From: CAG-1031 sp964556785
GTDB taxonomy: Bacteria; Bacteroidota; Bacteroidia; Bacteroidales; Muribaculaceae
Length of the DNA: 60,762 bases
Direction: 5' to 3'
Assembly (NCBI GenBank): GCA_964556785.1
Contig: CAZKXM010000001.1
Span: forward strand, 1 to 60,762
Shown here: piece by piece, positions 7,584 through 14,546 of the stretch
Numbering within the stretch: the stretch's first letter is position 1
How the letters are laid out: each line of letters opens with the position of its first letter
Program-made: the position numbers and the translations under genes
The notes under the pieces: model-generated
What the model was told of the DNA's origin: nothing
What the model saw: the letters and a program-made list of their open reading frames with translations, nothing else
The model's database searches: none

Positions 7584-8015
7584 TTATTGTTTATAGAACC
7601 TGAGAACTTCCATGTCATCGTCATCAAAACCATATAATGTCAGTTCATCTCCCTTTTTAGAGAATTCATAGTCAAGCGTATAAGTTTCATAATCATCCTC
7701 ATATTCACCATCATCTTCATAATAGAACTTAAGCACAATTTCCGACCCATAGATTGAATATTTGAACATATCTCTATCTGCGAATGGTTCATCCTCCCAC
7801 CACATATACCCCGTTTTGTCCTTTCTGAAGACTAAATGCATCAACCAAGAATCACCGTATGCATCTCTCGTACTAATCCATTCGCCGACTATCATGTCCT
7901 GAGGTCCTTTCCCCAAGCCGGGTCCATCTTTCTCATTGTCGTCTCCGCAGGCCGAGAGACACACACTCATCGTTGCAATGATCAGCAACGACATGTAACG
8001 CATAAAATGTTTCAT
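7584..8015 (-). CDS. Small acidic lipoprotein, lipocalin-like
   Basis: A 143-residue protein whose real start is the ATG at 8015; a longer in-frame start exists at 8102 but has no signal sequence and runs through leader element copy 2. Residues 1-22 are a lipoprotein signal (MKHFMRYMSLLIIATMSVCL, then SAC), so the mature protein is probably lipid-anchored at Cys-23. After a linker, VGEWISTRDAYGDSW and YTLDYEFSKKGDELTLYG suggest a small lipocalin-like beta fold common in Bacteroidales lipoproteins. The protein is rich in Asp and Glu. Function is unknown. The leader element ends 51 bases upstream. Composition is intermediate between the AT-rich surface gene and the core genes. Confidence 0.7.
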   Translation of the reverse strand: MKHFMRYMSLLIIATMSVCLSACGDDNEKDGPGLGKGPQDMIVGEWISTRDAYGDSWLMHLVFRKDKTGYMWWEDEPFADRDMFKYSIYGSEIVLKFYYEDDGEYEDDYETYTLDYEFSKKGDELTLYGFDDDDMEVLRFYKQ

Positions 8016-8065
8016 AAAAAATACGGTGTCGCATCCATTCCCGAATTGACGTTTAGCTGTGATAC

Positions 8066-8152
8066 AAAAAAAGCGTGGAATGATGTTCATGTCTATCTTC
8101 AAGGTGGCATCGCCAAACGCCTAACTACTAAATAAACAGTCCACCCCCACGC
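8066..8152 (-). repeat. Structured leader element, copy 2
   Basis: On the minus strand GCGTGGGG (8152-8145) pairs with TTCCACGC (8080-8073), enclosing about 64 bases, and is followed immediately by T7 (8072-8066). As in copy 1, TAAACG lies exactly 17 bases after CACGC, and an exported-protein ATG (8015) is 51 bases after the T-run. The inner sequences are diverged but share GGC-AT-CCA-CCT-like blocks. The preserved stem and spacings argue for shared ancestry and a role in the leader of the lipoprotein gene. Confidence 0.5.
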
Positions 8153-8272
8153 TTTATCGGATATCGGTATCCCCTTTGACGGGGAGCGGATATGCGACAA
8201 GCATGAGCGTTTTTCTGACTGCTCTCTCCTCAGTAGTTTGAAAATTGGCGATTTCCCTTGAAAGGATAAAGC

Positions 8273-8374
8273 AAAAAACGCTTCTAAATATGTCGTGCAA
8301 TGCGTTTGCTGGGCTTACTTAAGCGCCCTCGGAGTAAACACCCGGAGCAACTAAGCAACACCACGCGCATTGCA
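8273..8374 (-). ncRNA. Unassigned structured small RNA candidate
   Basis: A minus-strand -7 box (8386-8379, TAATTTTG) with GTTG 20 bases upstream would place the transcript start at about 8374, exactly at the base of a 9-bp stem: TGCAATGCG (8374-8366) with CGCATTGCA (8304-8296). Inside, TTGCT (8358-8354) pairs with AGCAA (8310-8306). Two more hairpins lie between: one within 8328-8347, and GGGC/GCCC at 8328-8325 and 8314-8311. A T6 run (8278-8273) follows 17 bases after the stem and could be the end. There is no coding frame. It does not contain the conserved cores of RNase P, tmRNA or SRP RNA; a 6S-type or order-specific RNA is possible but unproven. Confidence 0.45.
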
Positions 8375-8378
8375 ATCA

Positions 8379-8410
8379 CAAAATTAGCATATTTTCTCGG
8401 TCTAACCAAC
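8379..8410 (-). promoter_or_regulatory. Promoter of the small RNA candidate
   Basis: The minus strand carries TAATTTTG (8386-8379), a full TAnnTTTG match, with GTTG (8410-8407) at the 20-base spacing used by strong promoters elsewhere in this window. The predicted start coincides with the terminal stem of the RNA candidate. Confidence 0.5.
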
Positions 8411-8491
8411 CGCAAGCTTACCCATAGCCTGATTTCACAAAGTTTCAGCAAAAGTTTGGGGAACTTTGAGCGGGTCTATCTGTTTTTTTGC

Positions 8492-8499
8492 TAATTTTG
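8492..8499 (+). promoter_or_regulatory. -7 box for hpt
   Basis: TAATTTTG lies 29 bases before the hpt start codon. A TTTG at 8465-8468 is 23 bases upstream, longer than the 19-20 seen at the best promoters here, so the -33 assignment is uncertain. From 8411 to 8491 nothing else is recognised. Confidence 0.5.
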
Positions 8500-8528
8500 T
8501 AGGCGAATTTTCCAATGCAAATACAGGC

Positions 8529-9083
8529 ATGAAACGCATCACATACAACGGACTTAACTTCGTGCCCTACATTGAGCGCGAGCAGATTGCCCGGCGCATC
8601 CGTGAACTGGGGAAAAAGATCACCGACGACTTCCGCGGACGCCGCCCTCTGCTGATCTGCGTGCTCAACGGGGCTTTTCCCTTCGCGGCCGACCTATTCC
8701 GAGAAATCGACACCGATGCCGAGATCACATTCATCAAGCTCAGCAGCTATGAGGGAATGGGGTCGACCGGCGTGGTGAAGGAGATAATGGGCCTCAACAC
8801 CGACATCGAGGGGCGTCCCGTGATTGTGGTTGAAGACATTATCGACACCGGGAACACCATGCACAAGCTCATTGCCGACCTGAACGAGCGCAAGCCAGCC
8901 GATCTGCGGATTGCCACTCTGCTGTTCAAGCCCGAGGCGCTGCAGAAAGATGTGAAGCCCGACTATGTGGGCTTTGAAATCCCCACAAAGTTCATTATCG
9001 GTTTCGGCCTCGATCTTGACGGGATGGCGCGTAATCTCCCCGACATATGGGTGCTCGATTCAGAGAAAACAGATGCTGAATAA
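8529..9083 (+). CDS. hpt: Hypoxanthine phosphoribosyltransferase
   Basis: A 184-residue purine phosphoribosyltransferase that salvages hypoxanthine (and usually guanine) with PRPP to make IMP/GMP. The PRPP-binding loop VEDIIDTGNT is at residues 101-110, the flexible-loop region SSYEGMGSTG near 72-81, and KPDYVGFEIP plus FIIGFGLDLDG form the C-terminal base-binding region. The start MKRITYNGLNF is chosen because the domain begins there; an upstream in-frame start would add 21 residues translated from promoter DNA. adk follows 27 bases later and has its own -7 box, so the two may be partly co-transcribed. Confidence 0.93.
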   Translation: MKRITYNGLNFVPYIEREQIARRIRELGKKITDDFRGRRPLLICVLNGAFPFAADLFREIDTDAEITFIKLSSYEGMGSTGVVKEIMGLNTDIEGRPVIVVEDIIDTGNTMHKLIADLNERKPADLRIATLLFKPEALQKDVKPDYVGFEIPTKFIIGFGLDLDGMARNLPDIWVLDSEKTDAE

Positions 9084-9094
9084 GTTTCAACCTA

Positions 9095-9102
9095 TAATTT
9101 TG
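9095..9102 (+). promoter_or_regulatory. Internal -7 box 8 bases before adk
   Basis: TAATTTTG in the hpt-adk gap is followed by CCACGCTA and then the adk ATG at 9111. If used, transcription would start within a few bases of the start codon, giving a nearly leaderless adk mRNA. No clear TTTG is present at -33. Confidence 0.4.
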
Positions 9103-9110
9103 CCACGCTA

Positions 9111-9695
9111 ATGTTCAATCTTGTTATTTTCGGTGCCCCCGGCAGCGGCAAGGGGACACAGAGCGAGAAGATAATCGAGGCTTACGGCCTTCACCACATA
9201 TCGACCGGCGAACTGCTGCGCGACCAGATTTCGCGCGGCACTGAGCTTGGCAAGATTGCCGACAGCTACATCTCGAAGGGTCAACTGATTCCTGACGATC
9301 TGATGATCAGGATTCTGGAGTCGGAGCTCGACACTCCCAAGGCCAGCAAGGGGGTGATTTTCGACGGGTTTCCGCGCACCATTCCGCAGGCCGACGCCCT
9401 GAAGGAGATGCTCGCACGCCGCGGTACTAAGATCCACACCGTGGTGGGGCTGGAGGTTGACGACGACGAACTTGTTGACCGCCTTATCAAGCGAGGCAAG
9501 GACTCGGGCCGCAGCGACGACAATCCCGACACTATCCAGGAGCGCCTGAAGGTGTATCACAGCACAACGCAGCCGCTGCGCGACTATTACACGAACGAAG
9601 GTCACTATCACGCTGTTAAAGGCGAAGGCTCGGTCGACGACATCTTCACCAAGATAAAAGATCATATCGACGCCAAGACCAAGGAAACCGACTGA
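9111..9695 (+). CDS. adk: Adenylate kinase
   Basis: A 194-residue cytoplasmic enzyme interconverting ATP + AMP and 2 ADP. The P-loop GAPGSGKGT is at residues 8-16, the AMP-binding region HHISTGELLRDQI near 28-40, and the FDGFPRT motif at about 84-90. The lid (GKDSGRSDDNPDTIQERL, near 129-146) is short and lacks zinc-binding cysteines, as in short-lid adenylate kinases. The start is fixed by the conserved MFNLVIFGAPGSGKG. It forms a nucleotide-metabolism pair with hpt and converges with the DUF5063 gene. Confidence 0.96.
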   Translation: MFNLVIFGAPGSGKGTQSEKIIEAYGLHHISTGELLRDQISRGTELGKIADSYISKGQLIPDDLMIRILESELDTPKASKGVIFDGFPRTIPQADALKEMLARRGTKIHTVVGLEVDDDELVDRLIKRGKDSGRSDDNPDTIQERLKVYHSTTQPLRDYYTNEGHYHAVKGEGSVDDIFTKIKDHIDAKTKETD

Positions 9696-9726
9696 TACGC
9701 GCGGGCACCTGCTGCCGCGTCACAAA

Positions 9727-10266
9727 TTATTCGTCGGCAAGCTCGGCGGCAGTGTAGCGCAGATGATTGAGCGGACGCATGACATTGCACAGCGTCTGAC
9801 TCCAGTAGCCCTCGAAGTCCTCCTTGACCGCGAGCAGGATTGATGGAATGACGGGCACAAGGGCCTCTCTCACCATCTCGGTGAAATTGTAAAGCACCTG
9901 AAATATATCGGCGAGACTCTCCGAAATGCTTGCGGCAATCGGGGTGTCGGAGTATTTCATGTCGGCCTCGAAGGTTTCGAGATACACGTCGTCGGGACCC
10001 AGCAGAGCTTCGACGGCAGTGCGCACCGATTCATAGTAGTCTTCCTCGAGCGCCTGCTCGATGTAGGCCGACTCTTCATCGGCATCTGTGGCGGCGGGCA
10101 GGTCGGCGGCTGCCATATAGATGCGCGGGAGCAGTCTGACCATCCGGGCTACAAAATCGGTACGGTCAGTTTCGCGGGCACTCTCAAGCGCCTGACAGTA
10201 TTCATTGGCAAGAGCTATGAAGGCCAGCATGCCCGGGGAGAGGATTGATGAATGTGATTCCTGCAT
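9727..10266 (-). CDS. DUF5063 family protein
   Basis: A 179-residue soluble helical protein resembling the DUF5063 family, which in Bacteroidales usually follows nadD. Visible segments are the N-terminal FIALANEYCQALESARETDR, the acidic EEDYYESVRTAVEALLGPDD, and the C-terminal EDFEGYWSQTLCNVMRPLNH. Function is unknown. The ATG at 10266 is preferred; a GTG at 10269 overlaps the nadD stop and is also possible. It is the last gene of the yicC-gmk-nadD-DUF5063 run, and its tight coupling to nadD suggests shared expression. Confidence 0.8.
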   Translation of the reverse strand: MQESHSSILSPGMLAFIALANEYCQALESARETDRTDFVARMVRLLPRIYMAAADLPAATDADEESAYIEQALEEDYYESVRTAVEALLGPDDVYLETFEADMKYSDTPIAASISESLADIFQVLYNFTEMVREALVPVIPSILLAVKEDFEGYWSQTLCNVMRPLNHLRYTAAELADE

Positions 10267-10268
10267 CA

Positions 10269-10868
10269 CTACGATTTGCGTTTATAGATTGAGTGTTCCT
10301 TTATATAATCATATACTCCCGGAGGGAGGAAAAAGTTCATGTCCTTGCCGCGCGAAATGGCATTTCTGACAAAAGTGCTCGAAAGCGACGACATCGGCGC
10401 ATCCACCACTTCCATGCCGTCTTCGTAGCGGTGAGGCACCGGATATCCGGGACGTGGATAAACCAGCACTCCGAATTCCTCGAGAATCGCCTCATAATCC
10501 TTCCACTGCTCGAATATGCGCCAGTTGTCGCTGCCGATAATCAGTTTGAAATGCTTGTTGCGGTAGCGGCGCTGCAGAAGGCGGAGGGTGTTGATGGTGT
10601 AGCTCGGCCGGGGCATTGAAAGCTCGATGTCGCACACTCCTATCCCCTCGCCTGCGTCGCGAGTTGCAATCTTCAGCATTTCAAGGCGCTGAAGATCGGG
10701 GATCAGCTCATCGGGATGCGATTTGAGCGGATTGAGCGGCGAGAGAGTGAGCCACACGGCGTCGAGCCCGCAGAATTGCTTGAGATAGCTCGCGAGCATC
10801 AGGTGGCCTATGTGTACCGGATTGAACGAACCGCCGAGAATTCCGATAACGCTATGGTCAGAACTCAT
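10269..10868 (-). CDS. nadD: Nicotinate-nucleotide adenylyltransferase
   Basis: A 199-residue NadD that adenylates nicotinate mononucleotide to deamido-NAD in NAD synthesis. The nucleotidyltransferase motif GGSFNPVHIGH is at residues 12-22, substrate-binding segments are PRPSYTINTLRLL and IIGSDNWRIFEQW, and the C-terminal motif is SSTFVRNAI. Length is normal. Its start overlaps the gmk stop by 4 bases (ATGA), and the DUF5063 gene begins at its stop codon, indicating translational coupling within this minus-strand operon. Confidence 0.95.
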   Translation of the reverse strand: MSSDHSVIGILGGSFNPVHIGHLMLASYLKQFCGLDAVWLTLSPLNPLKSHPDELIPDLQRLEMLKIATRDAGEGIGVCDIELSMPRPSYTINTLRLLQRRYRNKHFKLIIGSDNWRIFEQWKDYEAILEEFGVLVYPRPGYPVPHRYEDGMEVVDAPMSSLSSTFVRNAISRGKDMNFFLPPGVYDYIKEHSIYKRKS

Positions 10869-11434
10869 TGTTTCAGGAAATTTTTGATGGTAGCATCGAC
10901 TTCAGCCACAGCCTTGTCAAGCACATCGTTGACAATGACGAAATCAAATTTCGGAGCGTAGCCGATCTCTTCGGCAGCTTTGCCTACGCGCTTCTCAATC
11001 TCCTCGGGCGAGTCGGTGGCGCGCGCTGTAAGGCGCTCTCTCAAGGCTTCGACACAGGGCGGTTTGATGAAAATGGAGATTGCGCGATCGCCGAGCTGAT
11101 TCCTGACATTGACCGCTCCCTTGACATCGATGTCAAGGATGCAGTTGTGGCCCTGCCCGCAGATGCGGTCGATCTCCGAGCGCAGTGTGCCGTAGAAACG
11201 ACCCGGGTAAACCTCCTCGAATTCCAGAAAATCGCCTGCGTCAATGTGACGGCTGAACTCAGCGTCGTCAAGAAAATAATAATGCTGTCCGTCAACCTCA
11301 CCTATGCGCGGCTTGCGGTTGGTGGCCGAGACCGAGAAACGCATGTCGATCTCCCCTTTGTCGAGAAGCGACTTTATTATCGTTGATTTTCCGCAACCTG
11401 AGGGTGCCGATATAATGATAACCTTTCCTTCCAT
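10865..11434 (-). CDS. gmk: Guanylate kinase
   Basis: A 189-residue enzyme phosphorylating GMP to GDP. The P-loop SAPSGCGKST is at residues 9-18. GMP-binding features follow: VSATNRKPRIGEVDGQHYYF and FLEFEEVYPGRFYGT. The lid/catalytic region CVEALRERLTARATDSPEEI and the core strand KFDFVIVNDVLDKAV are also present. The start is set by MEGKVIIISAPSG. yicC ends 7 bases upstream. The yicC-gmk pairing is common across bacteria. Confidence 0.96.
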   Translation of the reverse strand: MEGKVIIISAPSGCGKSTIIKSLLDKGEIDMRFSVSATNRKPRIGEVDGQHYYFLDDAEFSRHIDAGDFLEFEEVYPGRFYGTLRSEIDRICGQGHNCILDIDVKGAVNVRNQLGDRAISIFIKPPCVEALRERLTARATDSPEEIEKRVGKAAEEIGYAPKFDFVIVNDVLDKAVAEVDATIKNFLKQ

Positions 11435-11441
11435 CGGCGCG

Positions 11442-12323
11442 TCACATTACGTTGAGAACCTGTTCCTTGATCTGCTCGAGCTCATCCTTCATCTTCACCA
11501 CAAGGCGCTGCATGTCGGCATGATTGCTTTTCGATCCGAGGGTGTTGATCTCGCGACCCATCTCCTGTGCGATGAAGCCGAGCTTCTTACCCTGACCGGG
11601 GGCCGAGTCCATTGTTTCGAGGAAATAGCTCATGTGGGCTCCAAGGCGCTGCTTTTCTTCGTGGACATCGAGCTTCTCGATGTAGAAAATCATTTCCTGT
11701 TCCAGCCGGCCGTGATCGATCTCAACCTGCGAGAGCGACCGGAGGTTTTCAGTGATACGCAAGCGAATGCGGTCGACGCGCTCCACCTCATACACCTCCA
11801 CTTCGTCAAGATACCCGCGAATCTGGGCTATACGGTCGGCAAAAAATCCTTCGAGGCGTGCACCCTCCTGACGGCGAAATTCCATCAGTTCGTCGAGCGT
11901 GGCATCGAGAGCGGCAAACACCCGCTCGCGCTCCTGCTCGTCGAGCTCGTCGGCCGCGCCGTCTGAAGCCTTGAGCACTTCAGGCAGGCGGAGAAATGTG
12001 GCATACCAGTCAGACGGTTCGGGAATCTCGAGTGCCGCCGAAATTTCTTCTATCTGCTCCTTATAGGCCTTGACAGCCTCCAGATCGATCGTCGGCACGC
12101 CTGATTTCCCCTGATTTTCAAACTGTAGGGTGACATCGATTTTGCCGCGCTGCAACACACCTGCAACGCGGTTGCGGATCTCCATCTCCAGTTCACGCGC
12201 AAGCGACGGCACTCTCACTGAAATATCGGCCTGCTTGCTGTTAAGCGATTTAATTTCAAGAATTATTTTTCTATCGGGTGTTTCCACAACGGATTTCCCG
12301 AATCCCGTCATTGAAAGTAACAT
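11442..12323 (-). CDS. yicC: YicC family endoribonuclease
   Basis: A 293-residue YicC-family protein. The N-domain begins MLLSMTGFGKSVVETPDRK and continues ILEIKSLNSKQADISVRVP, matching the family's invariant N-terminal MTGFG and KSLNxK segments. The C-terminal DUF1732-type region includes NTLGSKSNHADMQRLVVKMK and DELEQIKEQVLNV, with conserved Glu and Asp residues implicated in RNA cleavage in the family. E. coli YicC is known as an endoribonuclease involved in small-RNA turnover; the role here is inferred from family. It is the first gene of the yicC-gmk-nadD-DUF5063 operon, divergent from tsaB. Confidence 0.92.
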   Translation of the reverse strand: MLLSMTGFGKSVVETPDRKIILEIKSLNSKQADISVRVPSLARELEMEIRNRVAGVLQRGKIDVTLQFENQGKSGVPTIDLEAVKAYKEQIEEISAALEIPEPSDWYATFLRLPEVLKASDGAADELDEQERERVFAALDATLDELMEFRRQEGARLEGFFADRIAQIRGYLDEVEVYEVERVDRIRLRITENLRSLSQVEIDHGRLEQEMIFYIEKLDVHEEKQRLGAHMSYFLETMDSAPGQGKKLGFIAQEMGREINTLGSKSNHADMQRLVVKMKDELEQIKEQVLNVM

Positions 12324-12345
12324 CGACTGAATGGTTTATTTTTCA

Positions 12346-12353
12346 CAAAAATA
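12346..12353 (-). promoter_or_regulatory. -7 box for the yicC operon
   Basis: Minus-strand TATTTTTG matches TAnnTTTG and lies 22 bases before the yicC start. No clear TTTG is seen at -33. Together with the plus-strand box at 12376-12383 it forms a compact divergent promoter region. Confidence 0.45.
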
Positions 12354-12375
12354 CAGATTTTGACCGATAAATCGC

Positions 12376-12383
12376 TAATTTTG
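12376..12383 (+). promoter_or_regulatory. -7 box for tsaB
   Basis: TAATTTTG lies 16 bases before the tsaB ATG. The nearest upstream TTTG (12359-12362) is only 13 bases away, so the -33 element is unclear. Confidence 0.45.
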
Positions 12384-12399
12384 CATAAAAATTCCGACC

Positions 12400-13089
12400 A
12401 TGGCAGTGATACTCAATATCGAGACATCGACCGATGTCTGCTCGGCGGCTCTCACAGCCGAAGGGAGCGTGCTCACTCATTTCGAGGATTTCTCGGGGCG
12501 TAATCATGCGGCACTTCTGAGCGGCTTCGTCAAGGATTGTCTCGACCATGCGCGCGACCATGAGATTTCGCTCGACGCAGTGGCTGTGTCGCTCGGTCCG
12601 GGCAGCTACACTGGCCTGCGCATAGGCCTGAGCGAGGCCAAGGGGCTGGCTTATGCCCTCGATGTCCCGCTGATAGGGGTCAGCACCCTTCAGCTGCTCG
12701 CTGTCGAAGCAATGTTCAGCAGCCACTATCAGGGCGAGCCCTTCTTCGCCCCGATGATCGATGCGCGCCGCATGGAGGTCTACACCGCAGCCTATAATCT
12801 GAGCCTTGAGACGGAAGTTGAGCCCTGCGCCATGATTCTTGATGCCGACTGTTTCCATGAGCTTCTCGACCGCGGCGAAACGGTGTTCTGCGGAAACGGG
12901 AGCGACAAAGCACGCGAGGTCATCACCCATCCCAACGCGAGGTTTATTCCCAACATAGTGCCACTGGCCTCGCAGATGACAGCGCTGGCCGAGCGCGCAT
13001 GGCACAAGCGGGAATTTATCGACACGGCCTATTCTGTCCCTGAATACATCAAGGATTTTCAGGCGCTAAAACCAAAGCGACCATTCTGA
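12400..13089 (+). CDS. tsaB: tRNA t6A synthesis protein TsaB
   Basis: A 229-residue ASKHA-fold protein. TsaB partners with TsaD and TsaE to make threonylcarbamoyl-adenosine at position 37 of ANN-decoding tRNAs. Family motifs are ILNIETSTDVCSAAL at residues 4-18, GRNHAALLSGFVKDCLD near 44-60 and the signature VSLGPGSYTGLRIGLSEAKG near 63-82. Length is normal. The start is the only ATG before the motif. It stands alone on the plus strand between two minus-strand operons and ends 2 bases from the rodA stop. Confidence 0.94.
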   Translation: MAVILNIETSTDVCSAALTAEGSVLTHFEDFSGRNHAALLSGFVKDCLDHARDHEISLDAVAVSLGPGSYTGLRIGLSEAKGLAYALDVPLIGVSTLQLLAVEAMFSSHYQGEPFFAPMIDARRMEVYTAAYNLSLETEVEPCAMILDADCFHELLDRGETVFCGNGSDKAREVITHPNARFIPNIVPLASQMTALAERAWHKREFIDTAYSVPEYIKDFQALKPKRPF

Positions 13090-13091
13090 CA

Positions 13092-14546
13092 TCAGGTCTT
13101 GCGGGCGGCATCGAGCCTGAGCAGGATAAACAGAAGCAGCGTGAATCCCCACAGCGAGGAGCCGCCGTAGCTGAAAAACGGAAGCGGGATGCCGATCACC
13201 GGGCAGAGCCCGATCACCATTCCCACGTTGATCACAAGATGGAAAATGAAATATGACGCCACGCAGTAGCCGTAGACTCGCGAAAAAACACTCTGCTGCC
13301 GTTCAGACAGTGATATAATCCTGTAGATCAACGCCAGAAAAGCAATCAGCACAACAGCCGAGCCTAAGAAGCCCTCCTCCTCGCCGATAGTGCAGAAAAT
13401 GAAGTCGGTGTGTTGTTCGGGCACATATTTGAGCTTGGTCTGGGTGCCGTTGAGATATCCCTTACCGAACATTCCTCCAGAGCCGATGGCGATCTTTGAC
13501 TGATTGACGTTATATCCCACTCCGCGCAGGTCTTCCTCCATGCCGAGAGCCACCATGATACGCATTTTCTGATGATGCTGGAGCACGTTGTTGAACACGA
13601 AACCGGTGCTGAACACAAACACCATCGACACCATCACCGACCCGATCACGAGCCCCATGCGGCGCGCTCCGGTGTGATACTTGATAAAGAGCCCGTATCC
13701 GCACGCAACGAGCAGCACGAAGATAAAATAGGCGTAGCCCGAAACCGACACTCCACAGATTGTGAGCACCGACGCTATCACCGAGGTGCCCGCAAACCAG
13801 AAAAAGAGATTGCGTGCCTCGAAAGGACGGCGGCAATATCCGGCAACCATCAGCACCATCAGCACCATGATCAGGCCGAACACGATCATCATTCCCAGGG
13901 GGACACCCATCACCAGCGGGGAAGAATATTTTATCGCCACTACGAAGAACACAACCGCGCAAAGCGCCGCAAGAAGCACCAGGCCGCTCATTCCCTCGCG
14001 GTAGAGCACAAAGAAGAGCGCCAGGAAAGTGAGGGCCGATCCCGTTTCCTTCTGCGCCAGGATCAGCAGGATCGGCACAAAAATGATTGCAAGGGCTTTA
14101 TAATAGTTTCCGCGCTCGGCATTCAGGTTGAAATTATACCCCGAAAAAAGTTTTGCGAGAGCCAGCGCGGTCGTACATTTGGCAAATTCGGCCGGCTGCA
14201 GGCTCATAGGGCCTATCTGCAACCATGAACGTGAGCCATTGATCTCGCGGGCAAGGAAGATAGTGAGAAACAGCACTATCAGCATCACGAGATAGGCCGG
14301 ATAGGCATAGGTCTCGAAGATTCTCGAATCGAGCAACAATATCATCAACCCGAGTCCTAACGACAGCCCGATCCATCTGATCTGCTTCCCCGAGAAGTGG
14401 GCGAACGAAAAGAAGCCGGGATCATCGTAGTTATAACTTGCCGAATAGATGGTCAGAGCTCCGGCAATCACCAGAATCAGGTAAATCCCGACCGTTATCC
14501 AGTCGACATTGCGGAAAACTGAGTTATTAGTGCTTTTTAGTGCCAC
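13092..14546 (-). CDS. rodA: Rod-shape SEDS glycosyltransferase RodA
   Basis: A 484-residue polytopic inner-membrane protein of the SEDS family, which polymerises lipid II into peptidoglycan during side-wall growth together with PBP2. About ten hydrophobic segments are visible. Family signatures are SRSWLQIGPMSLQPAEFAK (near 105-123), GVGYNVNQSKIAIGSGGMFG and GYLNGTQTKLKYVPEQHTDF, and the C-terminal PLPFFSYGGSSLWGF. It is longer than E. coli RodA because of extra membrane segments in the middle, usual for Bacteroidales. It starts with GTG at 14546, overlapping the end of mrdA by 20 bases. It is the last gene of the purH-mre-mrdA-rodA run. Confidence 0.95.
   Translation of the reverse strand: MALKSTNNSVFRNVDWITVGIYLILVIAGALTIYSASYNYDDPGFFSFAHFSGKQIRWIGLSLGLGLMILLLDSRIFETYAYPAYLVMLIVLFLTIFLAREINGSRSWLQIGPMSLQPAEFAKCTTALALAKLFSGYNFNLNAERGNYYKALAIIFVPILLILAQKETGSALTFLALFFVLYREGMSGLVLLAALCAVVFFVVAIKYSSPLVMGVPLGMMIVFGLIMVLMVLMVAGYCRRPFEARNLFFWFAGTSVIASVLTICGVSVSGYAYFIFVLLVACGYGLFIKYHTGARRMGLVIGSVMVSMVFVFSTGFVFNNVLQHHQKMRIMVALGMEEDLRGVGYNVNQSKIAIGSGGMFGKGYLNGTQTKLKYVPEQHTDFIFCTIGEEEGFLGSAVVLIAFLALIYRIISLSERQQSVFSRVYGYCVASYFIFHLVINVGMVIGLCPVIGIPLPFFSYGGSSLWGFTLLLFILLRLDAARKT

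Noticed and set aside
8016..8102. N-terminal extension of the lipoprotein gene to 8102
   Set aside because: It would place 29 residues before a clear lipoprotein signal and translate leader element copy 2.
7836..8135. 99-residue plus-strand frame opposite the lipoprotein gene
   Set aside because: Antisense to a convincing lipoprotein and across the leader element; no domain signals.
8300..8494. 64-residue plus-strand frame over the small-RNA candidate
   Set aside because: It overlaps the stems and the hpt -7 box, lacks family resemblance, and RNA structure explains the region better.
13572..14228. 218-residue His/Arg-rich plus-strand frame opposite rodA
   Set aside because: A composition shadow of codons on the other strand of a well-supported membrane gene.
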